DNA of 38,039 bases, taken from positions 1-38,039 of the forward strand of contig JAEVZK010000140.1 of the NCBI GenBank assembly GCA_023392285.1. Reading direction: 5' to 3'. Shown piece by piece: positions 8,108 through 15,892 of this stretch; the first letter of the stretch is position 1, and each line of letters starts with the position of its first letter. The translations under genes and the position numbers were made by a program. The notes below the pieces were generated by a model. The model was not told where the DNA came from. It made no database searches and saw nothing but the letters and a program-made list of their open reading frames with translations. Source of the stretch: Armatimonadota bacterium. GTDB taxonomy: Bacteria > Armatimonadota > Fimbriimonadia > Fimbriimonadales > Fimbriimonadaceae.

Positions 8108-8977
8108 ATGCAAAAAAAGGCCTTCACGCTTATTGAACTCCTTGTCGTCATCGCCATCATCGCGATTCTAGCGGCAATCCTATTCCCCGTTTTCGCTCAG
8201 GCAAAGCTGGCTGCTAAGAAGGCAGCTGGACTCTCGCAAGTGAAGCAGATTGGAACCGGTGTACAGATGTATCTCGCTGACTCCGATGATGTCCTTCCTG
8301 GCTATCGCTTTAGCAGCACCACGACGGCAATCAACCCGACTTACTTAAAGTTCCAGGCTGCAGGCGATCCTCGTGCAGCAACGATGGCTTCTCAAGGTTC
8401 GAACACGATCAAGTCGGCCTTCTTTAACCAAGTGCTCGATCCTTATGTAAAGAACGACGACATCTGGAAGGCTCCGACGAACAGTAATGCTTGGGTGAAC
8501 TTCCAGGACAAGGGCACCTGGGATAACGGCTATCACAGCTATGGCGGTCAAAATTCCTACGGCCTGAACAACTACGTTTTCTCAGCGAACAAGGGTCTGT
8601 CCTCCAGCGCCATTGCAGAGTCGGCCAATACCCTCATTATTGTCGACGCGACGTACTACAATGCACTGCCAGCGATGCCGAATAACGGCAGCACTTTTTG
8701 CGTGTTGGGAGAAACCAACCTTTCAGGGTCGTATCTCCATTATTGGAAGCACCTCGGCAACAACCAGTTGAACTTCAACAATCTCGGCAGCCCAGATCCG
8801 AACGCGGCTTCCAATGCTGACGTGATTAAGAACATCAACGCACGATACAATGGCGTGCTGAACGTGGTTCGAGCTGACACTTCTTCGAAGGCTCTGAACG
8901 CTCTCGCGATCATTCGCAACCTTCAGGTCGATCCAGCAGCCAGCTACTGGAATCCGTTCAAGACCCCTTGCCAATAA
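8108..8977 (+). CDS. Prepilin-type, N-methylation-motif protein
   Basis: 289 residues. The N-terminus MQKKAFTLIELLVVIAIIAI is a type IV pilin/type II secretion pseudopilin signal: a short basic leader, cleavage before Phe, Glu at +5, then a long hydrophobic helix. Position -1 is Ala where Gly is usual; Ala is tolerated in some prepilins. The continuation ILFPVFAQAKLAAKKA is the form found in many Armatimonadota paralogues. The rest is a globular domain rich in Asn, Ser and Tyr, as in the large pseudopilin-like families that are abundant in Armatimonadota and Planctomycetes. No prepilin peptidase or secretion ATPase gene is nearby. A strong terminator follows. The role (surface filament, secretion or storage) is not determinable. 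Confidence 0.85.
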   Translation: MQKKAFTLIELLVVIAIIAILAAILFPVFAQAKLAAKKAAGLSQVKQIGTGVQMYLADSDDVLPGYRFSSTTTAINPTYLKFQAAGDPRAATMASQGSNTIKSAFFNQVLDPYVKNDDIWKAPTNSNAWVNFQDKGTWDNGYHSYGGQNSYGLNNYVFSANKGLSSSAIAESANTLIIVDATYYNALPAMPNNGSTFCVLGETNLSGSYLHYWKHLGNNQLNFNNLGSPDPNAASNADVIKNINARYNGVLNVVRADTSSKALNALAIIRNLQVDPAASYWNPFKTPCQ

Positions 8978-9000
8978 GCTTGCGATAGCTTGTTATCTAA

Positions 9001-9033
9001 AGAGAGCCCGCCCATTCGGCGGGCTCTCTTTTT
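9001..9033 (+). terminator. Rho-independent terminator, probably bidirectional
   Basis: Perfect 12-bp stem, AGAGAGCCCGCC at 9001-9012 and GGCGGGCTCTCT at 9018-9029, with loop CATTC and a T run at 9030-9033. The stem can extend by two A-T pairs outward. It lies between the stop of the prepilin-like gene (8977) and the stop of the convergent DUF2071 gene (9035). A-rich bases on the other side allow function for the minus strand too. Confidence 0.9.
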
Positions 9034-9034
9034 G

Positions 9035-9775
9035 TCAGGAGACTCTCTCGATTCTGTCTGCAACGACTTGCACGCCATCAGAGAAGTGAGCGTGGGAAAA
9101 TGGTTCGGTAACGAGGTGGTTAGCGACGAGTAATTCGGTGTCGCATCGCCAGTTCGTGATTTCGTTCACTTGATAAGGGGCATGGAACACCTGGCCTTTG
9201 TAAAGCGTTCCTTGGCGGGCAGAATAGAGAAGATAGCGCTCGATCAAGAAGAACTCGAGCGTTCCCGGATCCACCGCAGTTGCACTTCCAATGGCCGCAT
9301 TCGCCAGCGTCGTTGCCCGTGGAGCCTGCCAGCGCCGACTTCTATATTCAATCGTCCCCCCGGCCCGGTCGCACCTCATGGATGCCTCGTGATAGGGAAG
9401 AGAATAGAAGCGCCGGGCAAATGCGCATGCAAAGGGATTTGCCGCATCGAGACTTAAAAACCATACTCCCGGCTCCTTTCCGTCTCGGTGACAATAGGTG
9501 CGCACATTCGTCTCAGGAAAATTGCCGCACGGAACGATGGGCAGCCAGCGAGGATGCACTCGTTCCATTCGAAACAGAACAAGCCCGACCCAAGCCTTGA
9601 GTTCGCCACTGCCATCGGGAAATACATCCACGGTGAGACCATTGGGCAGAAGTTTCTGAATAATTGACGGTTCGCAGGCATAATGAAGAAACGTCAAGTC
9701 CCTCCAAGCCATGGACACTGAAGGACGCTGAGACTGGCGACTGCGGAGGGCAAGCGTCAGTTCGGGCGAAAGCAC
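9035..9775 (-). CDS. DUF2071 (YqjF-like) protein
   Basis: 246 residues resembling the YqjF/DUF2071 family, whose biochemical function is not established. Family-like features are WRDLTFLHYACEPSIIQKLL near the N-terminus, GELKAWVGLVLFRMERV, the block NFPETNVRTYC, and the C-terminal segment after EFFLIERYLLYS with FHAPYQVNE. No signal peptide or membrane helix is visible, so it is probably cytoplasmic. I take GTG at 9775 as the start because it gives a full-length N-terminus; there is no good ribosome site, and Met22 is a shorter alternative. It is transcribed divergently from the FmdB-like gene, with only 32 bases between the starts. Confidence 0.82.
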   Translation of the reverse strand: MLSPELTLALRSRQSQRPSVSMAWRDLTFLHYACEPSIIQKLLPNGLTVDVFPDGSGELKAWVGLVLFRMERVHPRWLPIVPCGNFPETNVRTYCHRDGKEPGVWFLSLDAANPFACAFARRFYSLPYHEASMRCDRAGGTIEYRSRRWQAPRATTLANAAIGSATAVDPGTLEFFLIERYLLYSARQGTLYKGQVFHAPYQVNEITNWRCDTELLVANHLVTEPFSHAHFSDGVQVVADRIERVS

Positions 9776-9807
9776 ATCAGGAGTTTACTTAGCGTTAGAA
9801 AGAAGAG

Positions 9808-10149
9808 ATGCCGATCTACGAATATGAGCCGGATAACCGCGAATGTCTGATGTGCGATGGCAAAATCGAAGTGATTCAGGGCATCGAGGAAGCTGCGCTC
9901 GAATACTGCCCCCAATGCGGTTTGGAGGTAAAGCGCGTGATCAGTCGAGCCTCATTCAAGATGTCGCGCCCTTCCGGTGCTGATCGCGCCGCAGCAAAAG
10001 GATTCACGACTTGGAAGCGGGTTGAGGAAGGAAAGTGGGAAAAGGTCGCGGGCCAAGGTGTCGATATGATCGTTGGGTCGGATGAAGATGTCGCAGCCGT
10101 CAAAGAGGAGAAGAAGGCTCCCAAGATGCTCGATCTGGACAAGGACTAA
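9808..10149 (+). CDS. FmdB-like zinc-ribbon protein
   Basis: 113 residues. The start MPIYEYEPDNRE and the two CxxC pairs (Cys13/Cys16 and Cys34/Cys37) match the small FmdB/CxxC_CXXC_SSSS zinc-ribbon family, presumed regulators with no settled function. Past residue 50 the protein is a charged, low-complexity tail rich in Lys, Glu and Asp. The ribosome site is a purine run (AAGAAGAG) ending at the ATG. Its stop codon shares bases 10147-10148 with the stop of the convergent ArgC-like gene. Confidence 0.85.
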   Translation: MPIYEYEPDNRECLMCDGKIEVIQGIEEAALEYCPQCGLEVKRVISRASFKMSRPSGADRAAAKGFTTWKRVEEGKWEKVAGQGVDMIVGSDEDVAAVKEEKKAPKMLDLDKD

Positions 10150-10859
10150 GTAATTCCGAGAGACTCTTCGAAGCCACACATGACATTGAAGGCGTGAACA
10201 ATTTGGGCCGAGCCGCACTTGCCATTTGAGTCGGCCATCACTTGAATCGTCAGCAGACTATGAGGATGATCAGGAGCGAAGCGAAGGCGGTATTCAGCGT
10301 GTGGCTTGCCCTCAACGCTCTGGGCATGCCATTCGTCTTCTCCGGCCTCGCGAACGTATAGACTTCTCGAATAGCGTTCTGCGAACAAGTCGTCCAGATC
10401 TTCTGCACGGGACGGGGTTTGAATGGCGCATACGACGGTGGAGGCGTACACGCTTCCGAGGTCCTTCTCTTCAACATGCAAAGTAAGGCCGGAAAGCCAC
10501 CCTTCCGTCTGCAGAAAACTCGCAATTCGATCTTCGTCGGCCGGGGCATTGGTCATCATGACCGGCGGCTCGATCAAGAGTCCAGACGTAGCCAAAGGAC
10601 CGATTGCGATGAGGGCGAGCGTGGATGCCGCATCGGGTACGGAGAACTCATCACCGCACACGAGAGGATTGTTGTCCACTAGCTCAACAAGTCCCTTCAG
10701 GCTCGAAGCTAACTCGCCTACTTGAACGGCGCGATGCCAAGAAGACGAAGCATCCCATTGGAGAGGAATGACACCAGGTGTCTCAATAATTTCGGTGATT
10801 TCAGGATGGCTTTTCAGCCGATCCTGTAATCCCAAGAACCTGGAGGTGAAAACTTGCAA
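10146..10859 (-). CDS. ArgC-like protein lacking the NADP domain and the catalytic cysteine
   Basis: 237 residues from a TTG at 10859. The C-terminal two thirds can be aligned by eye with N-acetyl-gamma-glutamyl-phosphate reductase. LKGLVELVDNN corresponds to the GLPEL block; VPDAASTLALIAIGPLATSG corresponds to NPGCYPT..LALAPL, with Ala in place of the active-site Cys. YASTVVCAI, then LFAERYSRSLYVR, and the terminal GKCGSAQIVHAFNVMCGFEE mirror the ArgC ending (GAAGQAVQNMNLMFG). The GxTGxxG dinucleotide fold expected at the N-terminus is absent. It is therefore unlikely to be an active reductase. It may be a regulatory relic, a decaying duplicate, or a paralogue with a new role. The start is uncertain because a terminator hairpin lies directly upstream. 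Confidence 0.55.
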   Translation of the reverse strand: MQVFTSRFLGLQDRLKSHPEITEIIETPGVIPLQWDASSSWHRAVQVGELASSLKGLVELVDNNPLVCGDEFSVPDAASTLALIAIGPLATSGLLIEPPVMMTNAPADEDRIASFLQTEGWLSGLTLHVEEKDLGSVYASTVVCAIQTPSRAEDLDDLFAERYSRSLYVREAGEDEWHAQSVEGKPHAEYRLRFAPDHPHSLLTIQVMADSNGKCGSAQIVHAFNVMCGFEESLGIT

Positions 10860-10868
10860 AGAAGGAGA

Positions 10869-10887
10869 GTCCCGCCCGAAGCGGGAC
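10869..10887 (-). terminator. Terminator-like hairpin after the exported-protein gene
   Basis: Seven-bp GC-rich stem (GTCCCGC with GCGGGAC) around a five-base loop, reading TTCGG on the minus strand. On that strand it is followed by TCTCCTTCTTT, a pyrimidine-rich but imperfect U tract. It sits 8 bases after the stop of the exported-protein gene and 9 bases before the TTG proposed for the ArgC-like gene, so it should limit readthrough into that gene. Confidence 0.6.
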
Positions 10888-10894
10888 GATTCAG

Positions 10895-11584
10895 TTAGTT
10901 CCGGTAGATGCTCATGGTCATTTGCATCGGCTTCGGAAGCTGTGCCATCGAGATCTGCATCTTGTTGTCGTTTCGAATCAGAGAACCGTCACTCATCGCG
11001 AGGTAAACCGTACCCGTGCCAGTCACCTTGGAAGCACCAGAGCCATTGAGGGTCAGAGTGATCTTAGCGGCCGGGATGCCGTTCATGTTCTGAATTCCAA
11101 CGAGCTTGTACTTCGCGCTGACGGTCATCGGACCACTAGCGCCAGCGTTGACGGTGGTAGTTCCAGACCAGGTTCCTCCAACGGCAATCGGCTTCTCCGG
11201 AAACGTAATGCTTCCGCCGGGATTCTGACCAGCCGAAGATTTAATCATCTTGCCGCGATCATCGATGGTGGCAGTCACCTTAGTGACATTGCTGCCTCCC
11301 ATGTTCATCGGCTTGCCATTGACCATCATGGACATCGGGCCTACGCTGTAATCGAGCGTCCCATTCTTGCCCTTCACCGAGACCACCTTCATCTTCATGG
11401 GGGTAGTCATGCTAAATGCCTGACCTTGAGCCGACCCAGAAGCTTTCATCGTGTAGCTCATGGATTTACCAGCCGTATACTTTACGCGAAGCAAATAACC
11501 TGAGCCTTGCTTTGTAATCTGCGCACTTCCGCTCACGGCTAACCCGGCGGCAAAAAAGAATATTCCAAAAGATTTTAGATTCAT
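10895..11584 (-). CDS. Exported protein of unknown function
   Basis: 229 residues with a clear Sec signal peptide (MNLKSFGIFFFAAGLAVSGSAQ, probable cleavage after GSA). The mature part is rich in Ser, Thr, Gly, Met and Lys and poor in Cys, with alternating hydrophobic residues that suggest a beta-rich fold (for example YLLRVKYTAGKSMSYTMKA and TGTGTVYLAMSDGSLIRND). It resembles the many Planctomycetes and Armatimonadota secreted proteins that start 'LRVKYTPGQ', but I cannot assign a family with certainty. It starts 15 bases after the stop of alanine dehydrogenase and is probably cotranscribed with it. No catalytic motif is visible. Confidence 0.75.
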   Translation of the reverse strand: MNLKSFGIFFFAAGLAVSGSAQITKQGSGYLLRVKYTAGKSMSYTMKASGSAQGQAFSMTTPMKMKVVSVKGKNGTLDYSVGPMSMMVNGKPMNMGGSNVTKVTATIDDRGKMIKSSAGQNPGGSITFPEKPIAVGGTWSGTTTVNAGASGPMTVSAKYKLVGIQNMNGIPAAKITLTLNGSGASKVTGTGTVYLAMSDGSLIRNDNKMQISMAQLPKPMQMTMSIYRN

Positions 11585-11599
11585 CGTTCTCCTAAAGTT

Positions 11600-12730
11600 C
11601 TACGCCGCTCCAACAGGCGAGCCCGCGAGAAACTCAGAGGTTGGGACGTATGGATAGTTGAATTGCGTTGCAATCGCCTCTAACGTTACTCTACCGTCAG
11701 CAACATTCAGGCCTTTTGCCAGAGCATCGTCCCTCTTGAGAGCCGTAAGACCTTGGTTCGCCAGCTTCGTCACGTAGGGCAACGTGGCATTGGTCAGAGC
11801 GTAGGTGCTGGTATGAGCTACCGCGCCAGGCATATTGGCCACTGCATAGTGAACTACGCCATCAACCTCATAGGTGGGATTGCGATGAGTGGTTGCATGG
11901 GTTGTCTCGAAACAGCCGCCTTGATCGACACACACGTCCACAATGACTGATCCTTTCTTCATGAGCGAGAGTTGCTCGCGCCGAACCAAGACAGGAGCGC
12001 GTGCGCCGGTCAGATAGACCGCTCCGACGAGGAGGTCGACCTCACTCAAGACTTGCTGCAAGGTGCCTGGGTTGGAGTGCAGGGTGATTACATTATTCGG
12101 CAGAACATCGTCCAGGTAGCGAAGACGTTCGAGATTCACGTCGAGAGCATAAACGATTGCGCCAAAACCGGCTGCCACCTTGATCGCGTTTAAGCCTACA
12201 ACTCCCGCTCCGATGACCGCAACAGTGGCAGGTCGCGTACCGGGCACTCCGCTGAGCAGAACGCCCCGTCCACCCATCGGCTTTTCCAGATATTTGGCCC
12301 CCTCTTGAATCGACAGACGGCCAGCCACTTCGCTCATCGGTGTCAGCAAAGGAAGCGTCCGATTGTCGAGCTCGACAGTCTCGTAGGCGATGCAGTACGC
12401 CTTGGATTTGACCATCGCATGCATCAACTCCTCGTCGGCAGCAAAATGGAAATAGGTAAAGACGAGCTGGCCCTCTCGGATTCGAGGATATTCGGTTGGA
12501 CGAGGCTCCTTGACCTTCACGATGAGGTCCGCTCGCTTCCAAACCGAATCCACGTCGCAGATCTCCGCACCCGCCGCTTCGTAATCGCTGTCGGAGATGT
12601 GAGTGCCTTCGCCGGCACCGCGCTCGACGAGCACTTGATGGCCATTGTGGCGGAGGGTGATAACCCCGGCAGGGGTGAGAGCAACGCGATATTCGTCTTC
12701 TTTGACTTCGCGGGGAACGCCAACAATCAT
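11600..12730 (-). CDS. ald: Alanine dehydrogenase
   Basis: 376 residues, the usual length. It catalyses reversible NAD-dependent oxidative deamination of L-alanine to pyruvate and ammonia. Visible family residues are Arg15 (EYRVALTP), Lys74 in VKVKEP, His95 in FTYFHFA, the Rossmann loop VAVIGAGVVGLNA near residue 170, and VDVCVDQGGCFETT, containing the catalytic Asp region. HYAVANMPGAVAHTSTYAL is also characteristic. The start codon has AAGGAG 12 bases upstream. Downstream on the same strand is an exported protein; upstream is a PPIase lipoprotein gene after 72 bases. Being an ammonia-linked enzyme like HutH does not by itself connect the two loci. Confidence 0.95.
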   Translation of the reverse strand: MIVGVPREVKEDEYRVALTPAGVITLRHNGHQVLVERGAGEGTHISDSDYEAAGAEICDVDSVWKRADLIVKVKEPRPTEYPRIREGQLVFTYFHFAADEELMHAMVKSKAYCIAYETVELDNRTLPLLTPMSEVAGRLSIQEGAKYLEKPMGGRGVLLSGVPGTRPATVAVIGAGVVGLNAIKVAAGFGAIVYALDVNLERLRYLDDVLPNNVITLHSNPGTLQQVLSEVDLLVGAVYLTGARAPVLVRREQLSLMKKGSVIVDVCVDQGGCFETTHATTHRNPTYEVDGVVHYAVANMPGAVAHTSTYALTNATLPYVTKLANQGLTALKRDDALAKGLNVADGRVTLEAIATQFNYPYVPTSEFLAGSPVGAA

Positions 12731-12802
12731 TTTCGTCGAGAACTCCTTGGAACGTAATCGTTCTTTGTCCGATTTTACCGCGAGTTCACGCGAGCCCCGC
12801 GA

Positions 12803-13606
12803 CTACTTGATGGATACGAGCTTGACAATGAACATCAGCAAGCTGTTCGCAGGAATTTCACCCTGGGGAACGGGTCCATAACCGACAGCCGGAGGAATCG
12901 TCAGTTGACGCGATTCACCAAGCTTCATTCCAAGGACGCCCTTATCCATTCCCGGAATCACTTGGCTGGCCCCGACTTTGAACTTGAGCGGCTGACCATG
13001 CTTCTCGGAGTTGTCGAATTCCTTGCCGTTCACGAGACGTCCGGAATACTCGACCTCGATCGTGTCGCCTTCCTTGACCTGTCGCGATCCGCTCCCAGGC
13101 TTTAATGTCTTCTCGTCGACTACATTTTCCTCACCGGCCTTGACGAGACCAAGCAGCTTAAGATCAAAGTTGAGCTGAGAGTTCGGAGGGATCTCTCCCT
13201 GCGCGTTCGCTCCATAGGCCAGCGAACTGGGTATCTGCAGCTTCCGTTCGCCTCCAACCTTCATGCCAACAAGCCCGAGATCCCAGCCTTTAATCACTTG
13301 GCCCGCTCCAACCGTGACAGGATACGGGTCTTTACCGACGTTGGAATCGAATTGTTTTCCGTTTGTGAGGGTTCCCGTGTACTCGACATAAGCAAGATCG
13401 CCATTTTCGACCGTTGCTCCCGTCCCGACCTTCACGTCCGTCTTCTTTAAGCCAGCATCCTCTGGGATCGAGGTTGTGCCTGATTGCTGCGGCACGCTTG
13501 GCTTCTCGCCGGAGTCAGCTGTCTTCTGCTCCGAACTCGAACAGCCCACGAGGGCGAAACAAAGCGCAATCACGATGCACGTCAAGACCCAAGAGTGCTT
13601 CATCAC
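12803..13606 (-). CDS. Lipoprotein with two FKBP-type peptidyl-prolyl isomerase domains
   Basis: 267 residues. The N-terminus is a lipoprotein signal with lipobox LVGC (Cys22), then a Ser/Lys/Pro linker. FKBP domain 1 spans about 52-154 (VEYTGTLTNGKQFDSN, VIKGWDLGLVGMKVGGERKL, PSSLAYGANAQGEIPPNS). FKBP domain 2 spans about 163-267 (VEYSGRLVNGKEFDNS, VIPGMDKGVLGMKLGE, GEIPANSLLMFIVKL). Both keep the core Tyr, Phe-Asp, Val-Ile and Trp/Met positions; the Trp of the pocket is present in domain 1 (Trp108) and replaced by Met in domain 2. It should act in folding proteins outside the inner membrane. It is divergent from smpB. Confidence 0.93.
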   Translation of the reverse strand: MMKHSWVLTCIVIALCFALVGCSSSEQKTADSGEKPSVPQQSGTTSIPEDAGLKKTDVKVGTGATVENGDLAYVEYTGTLTNGKQFDSNVGKDPYPVTVGAGQVIKGWDLGLVGMKVGGERKLQIPSSLAYGANAQGEIPPNSQLNFDLKLLGLVKAGEENVVDEKTLKPGSGSRQVKEGDTIEVEYSGRLVNGKEFDNSEKHGQPLKFKVGASQVIPGMDKGVLGMKLGESRQLTIPPAVGYGPVPQGEIPANSLLMFIVKLVSIK

Positions 13607-13655
13607 AGACCTATTTTATACCTGCCTCGCGAACGAGGATCGGTACACTTGCAAG

Positions 13656-14135
13656 ATGGCCGGGAAAGGCGCACAAAAAGAGAACAAAGCGCCTGCTCGC
13701 ATTCAAAATCGCAAGGCGCGACATGACTACCACTTCGAAGATACTTACGAAGTAGGGATCGTTCTTGCTGGGTCCGAAGTTAAAAGCATCTATCAAGGAC
13801 GAGCGCACTTGACGGATGCATACTGTCGGGTCCTTAAGGGTGAGTTGTGGCTCCTCAATTTCGATGTCGAGCCCTACGAAAAAGCAGCGCACTTTCAGCC
13901 CGACCGGCGAAGAGATCGAAAGCTGCTTGCCCACCGCCGCGAGATCGACGTCTTGGAAAGAAAGTCCACCGAAAAGGGCCTTTCGATCATTCCCGCTGCC
14001 GTCTACTTCAAAAACGGAAAGGTCAAAGTAGAAATCGCCCTCGCTCGAGGTAAAGCGCATTACGATAAGCGTGAGAGCATTGCGAAAAAGGATGAGCGGC
14101 GGGAGATGGAACGCGCCCGCAGCAATAAATTTTAA
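13656..14135 (+). CDS. smpB: SsrA-binding protein SmpB
   Basis: 159 residues. SmpB binds tmRNA and brings it to stalled ribosomes for trans-translation. Family blocks are ARIQNRKARHDYHFEDTYEVG, GIVLAGSEVKSIYQGRAHL, the DAYCRV..GELWLLN strand, YFKNGKVKVEIALARGKAHYDKR, and the basic C-terminal tail KKDERREMERARSNKF that enters the ribosome. The frame is open 60 codons further upstream, but that part overlaps the divergent FKBP gene and does not resemble SmpB; ATG at 13656 gives the standard N-terminus. No ssrA gene is in the window. A PilZ gene follows after 47 bases. Confidence 0.95.
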   Translation: MAGKGAQKENKAPARIQNRKARHDYHFEDTYEVGIVLAGSEVKSIYQGRAHLTDAYCRVLKGELWLLNFDVEPYEKAAHFQPDRRRDRKLLAHRREIDVLERKSTEKGLSIIPAAVYFKNGKVKVEIALARGKAHYDKRESIAKKDERREMERARSNKF

Positions 14136-14182
14136 GCAAATCTGCTACCTTTCTTCGCAGATTTCTCCAGTCTTGAAGCCAA

Positions 14183-14818
14183 TTGACCGATGTAAACGAT
14201 GTGGACGCTACCACTCAGTTGATTGTGTCGAGTCTGTTGGGTCAGACTGCCGACCTCATCGTTTACGAAGAGGGACTCACCAAAGTCTTTCGCGCCGAAA
14301 TCAAGAGGGTTCAACCTCTGCAATTGCTCGTTCGCGGTGAGCAGCGCCCCGCGCTGAGAACCGCGCGAAGAGCCATGCTGATTGGACAAGCAGAAGGCGT
14401 GTCTCTAAGAGGAGAAGGGCATATCGATGCAGCGCACTGGACTGGGTCCGGGACCTCGGTCGATGTCGTGAACACGCATTGGGAAGTGCTCGATCGGCGA
14501 CGGCACAAGCGCTACAATCAATCTCTTAAAGTCCGTCTCAAGATGGTCACCGAGGAAGGTGAGAACACTTATCTGAAGCAATTCGAGGGCGAGACGAAAG
14601 ATATTAGCCTTACGGGTGCGAACGTCGTCATGTCGGAAGCTCCGGTCGCGGGGTCTCTTGTCAGCTTCGAGCTAGAGTTCGAAGACCGGAACATCGGCGG
14701 ATTAGCACTCGTGACTCACCTGGATAAGGGTGGGGCGGCAGGATTGCATTTCGTCGAATTCTTCCTTTCGGGTGCAAGCGAGCTGGGGTCCTACCTCGGC
14801 GATACTCTCGCCGCCTAG
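14183..14818 (+). CDS. PilZ-domain protein, possible c-di-GMP effector
   Basis: 211 residues. The C-terminal half (about 100-205) is a PilZ domain with RRRHKRY (105-111), matching the RxxxR c-di-GMP motif, and DISLTGA (140-146), matching D/NxSxxG. The N-terminal half is a small beta-rich region that could be a YcgR-N-like partner domain, but it is too divergent to be sure. Both ligand motifs are intact, so c-di-GMP binding is likely. The start is TTG at 14183 with a weak GAAG upstream. In this context an output affecting surface filaments or motility is only a guess. Its TAG stop overlaps the dapF stop. Confidence 0.85.
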   Translation: MTDVNDVDATTQLIVSSLLGQTADLIVYEEGLTKVFRAEIKRVQPLQLLVRGEQRPALRTARRAMLIGQAEGVSLRGEGHIDAAHWTGSGTSVDVVNTHWEVLDRRRHKRYNQSLKVRLKMVTEEGENTYLKQFEGETKDISLTGANVVMSEAPVAGSLVSFELEFEDRNIGGLALVTHLDKGGAAGLHFVEFFLSGASELGSYLGDTLAA

Positions 14819-15627
14819 CCGGGCCATTCCCCTTCGTAGACGAACTCCGCGGGACCTTTCATGGTGACGTGGCCGTCTTCGCGGTAGCAGATGTGAAGAG
14901 AGCCGCCCGGAAGTTCCATATCGACTTCGCGAGGAGCAACTCCGGTAAGAAACGCCGCAACGGCGACGGCGCACGCGCCAGTTCCGCAAGCGAGCGTTTC
15001 TCCCGCGCCACGTTCCCAGGTGCGTTGCTTGATCGCCCGCTCACCCTTCACCTCGGCAAAGTGGACGTTCACCCGCTCAGGGAAAAGAGGATGAAGTTCC
15101 AGGCGTCTGCCCGTGTGACGTACATCCACTGCGTCGACATCATCGACGAAGATCACAAGATGAGGATTCCCCATCGAAACGGCCGTTCCTCGAAATTCTT
15201 CGATTGGCTGAGCGATAAAGGTCTCGTCCGGCCCACCAAGCATGCCGATCTCTCCCCGTGTGAGCTTTGCTCGACCCATGTCGGTCAGCACATACTTGTC
15301 GGGTTCGATAGAAACCGACAACGTACCAGCGCCTGTTTCAACTGAAAGTGGGCTTACAAGGTCGGGCTGTAGATGATGGACATAGCGGGCAAAACATCGC
15401 AGGCCATTGCCGCACATCTCGCTCTCCGAGCCGTCGGGATTGAACATTCTCATCCGGAACTCTGTTCCGGCGCCCTTCTCGGCGAGGATCAGCCCGTCTG
15501 CACCGACTCCCCGACGACGATCGCAGACTTGTACTGCTAGGTCGAAAGGATCCTCCGGTGCCGGTGAGGAGATGAAGTCGAGCATGACGAAGTCATTGCC
15601 GATCCCCTGCATCTTTGTGAACTTCAA
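14815..15627 (-). CDS. dapF: Diaminopimelate epimerase
   Basis: 270 residues. It converts LL- to meso-diaminopimelate for lysine and peptidoglycan synthesis. Both catalytic cysteines are present: Cys72 in MCGNGLRCFARY and Cys214 in ACGTGACAVA. The N-terminal FTKMQGIGNDFVMLD and GVGADGLIL are also typical. It is the last gene of a five-gene minus-strand operon (apt, OB-fold protein, miaA, hfq, dapF), starting 2 bases after the hfq stop. Its own stop overlaps the stop of the convergent PilZ gene by 4 bases, leaving no room for a terminator between them. Confidence 0.96.
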   Translation of the reverse strand: MKFTKMQGIGNDFVMLDFISSPAPEDPFDLAVQVCDRRRGVGADGLILAEKGAGTEFRMRMFNPDGSESEMCGNGLRCFARYVHHLQPDLVSPLSVETGAGTLSVSIEPDKYVLTDMGRAKLTRGEIGMLGGPDETFIAQPIEEFRGTAVSMGNPHLVIFVDDVDAVDVRHTGRRLELHPLFPERVNVHFAEVKGERAIKQRTWERGAGETLACGTGACAVAVAAFLTGVAPREVDMELPGGSLHICYREDGHVTMKGPAEFVYEGEWPG

Positions 15628-15629
15628 CC

Positions 15630-15884
15630 TTATCCCTCGTTGAAGTCTCGGTCGTCATGGGGCTTGTACTGGCCGACAGGTTTGGCTGGCACGATGCTCG
15701 CCACCGCATGCTTGTACACGAGTTGAGTTGGTTTTCCGGGGGCATCGAGTAGCACTGTGAATGCATCGAAACCGCGTACCTGCCCTCGCAGTTGGACGCT
15801 GTTGGTGAGATAGATTGTTACCGCGATGCCTTCCTTGCGCACCTGGTTTAAAAACATGTCTTGAAGATTTATCGCTTTGCCCAT
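15630..15884 (-). CDS. hfq: RNA chaperone Hfq
   Basis: 84 residues. Sm1 is visible as LQDMFLNQVRKEGIAVTIYL followed by QLRGQVRGFDAFTVLLD, and Sm2 as LVYKHAVASIVP, where the YKHA block corresponds to the conserved YKHAIS. It should form the hexameric ring that pairs small RNAs with mRNAs. The tail after Sm2 is short. It lies 8 bases after miaA, the same pairing as in Proteobacteria and several other phyla, and overlaps nothing. Its presence implies that Hfq-dependent regulatory RNAs may operate in this organism, though none is recognisable here. Confidence 0.95.
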   Translation of the reverse strand: MGKAINLQDMFLNQVRKEGIAVTIYLTNSVQLRGQVRGFDAFTVLLDAPGKPTQLVYKHAVASIVPAKPVGQYKPHDDRDFNEG

Positions 15885-15892
15885 GCAGTTCT

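Noticed and set aside
10895..11584. Adhesin or amyloid assignment for the exported protein
   Set aside because: It is beta-rich with a signal peptide but has no repeats or known adhesin motif.
13476..13655. Longer smpB frame upstream of ATG 13656
   Set aside because: It overlaps the divergent FKBP gene and has odd Cys-rich residues not found in SmpB.
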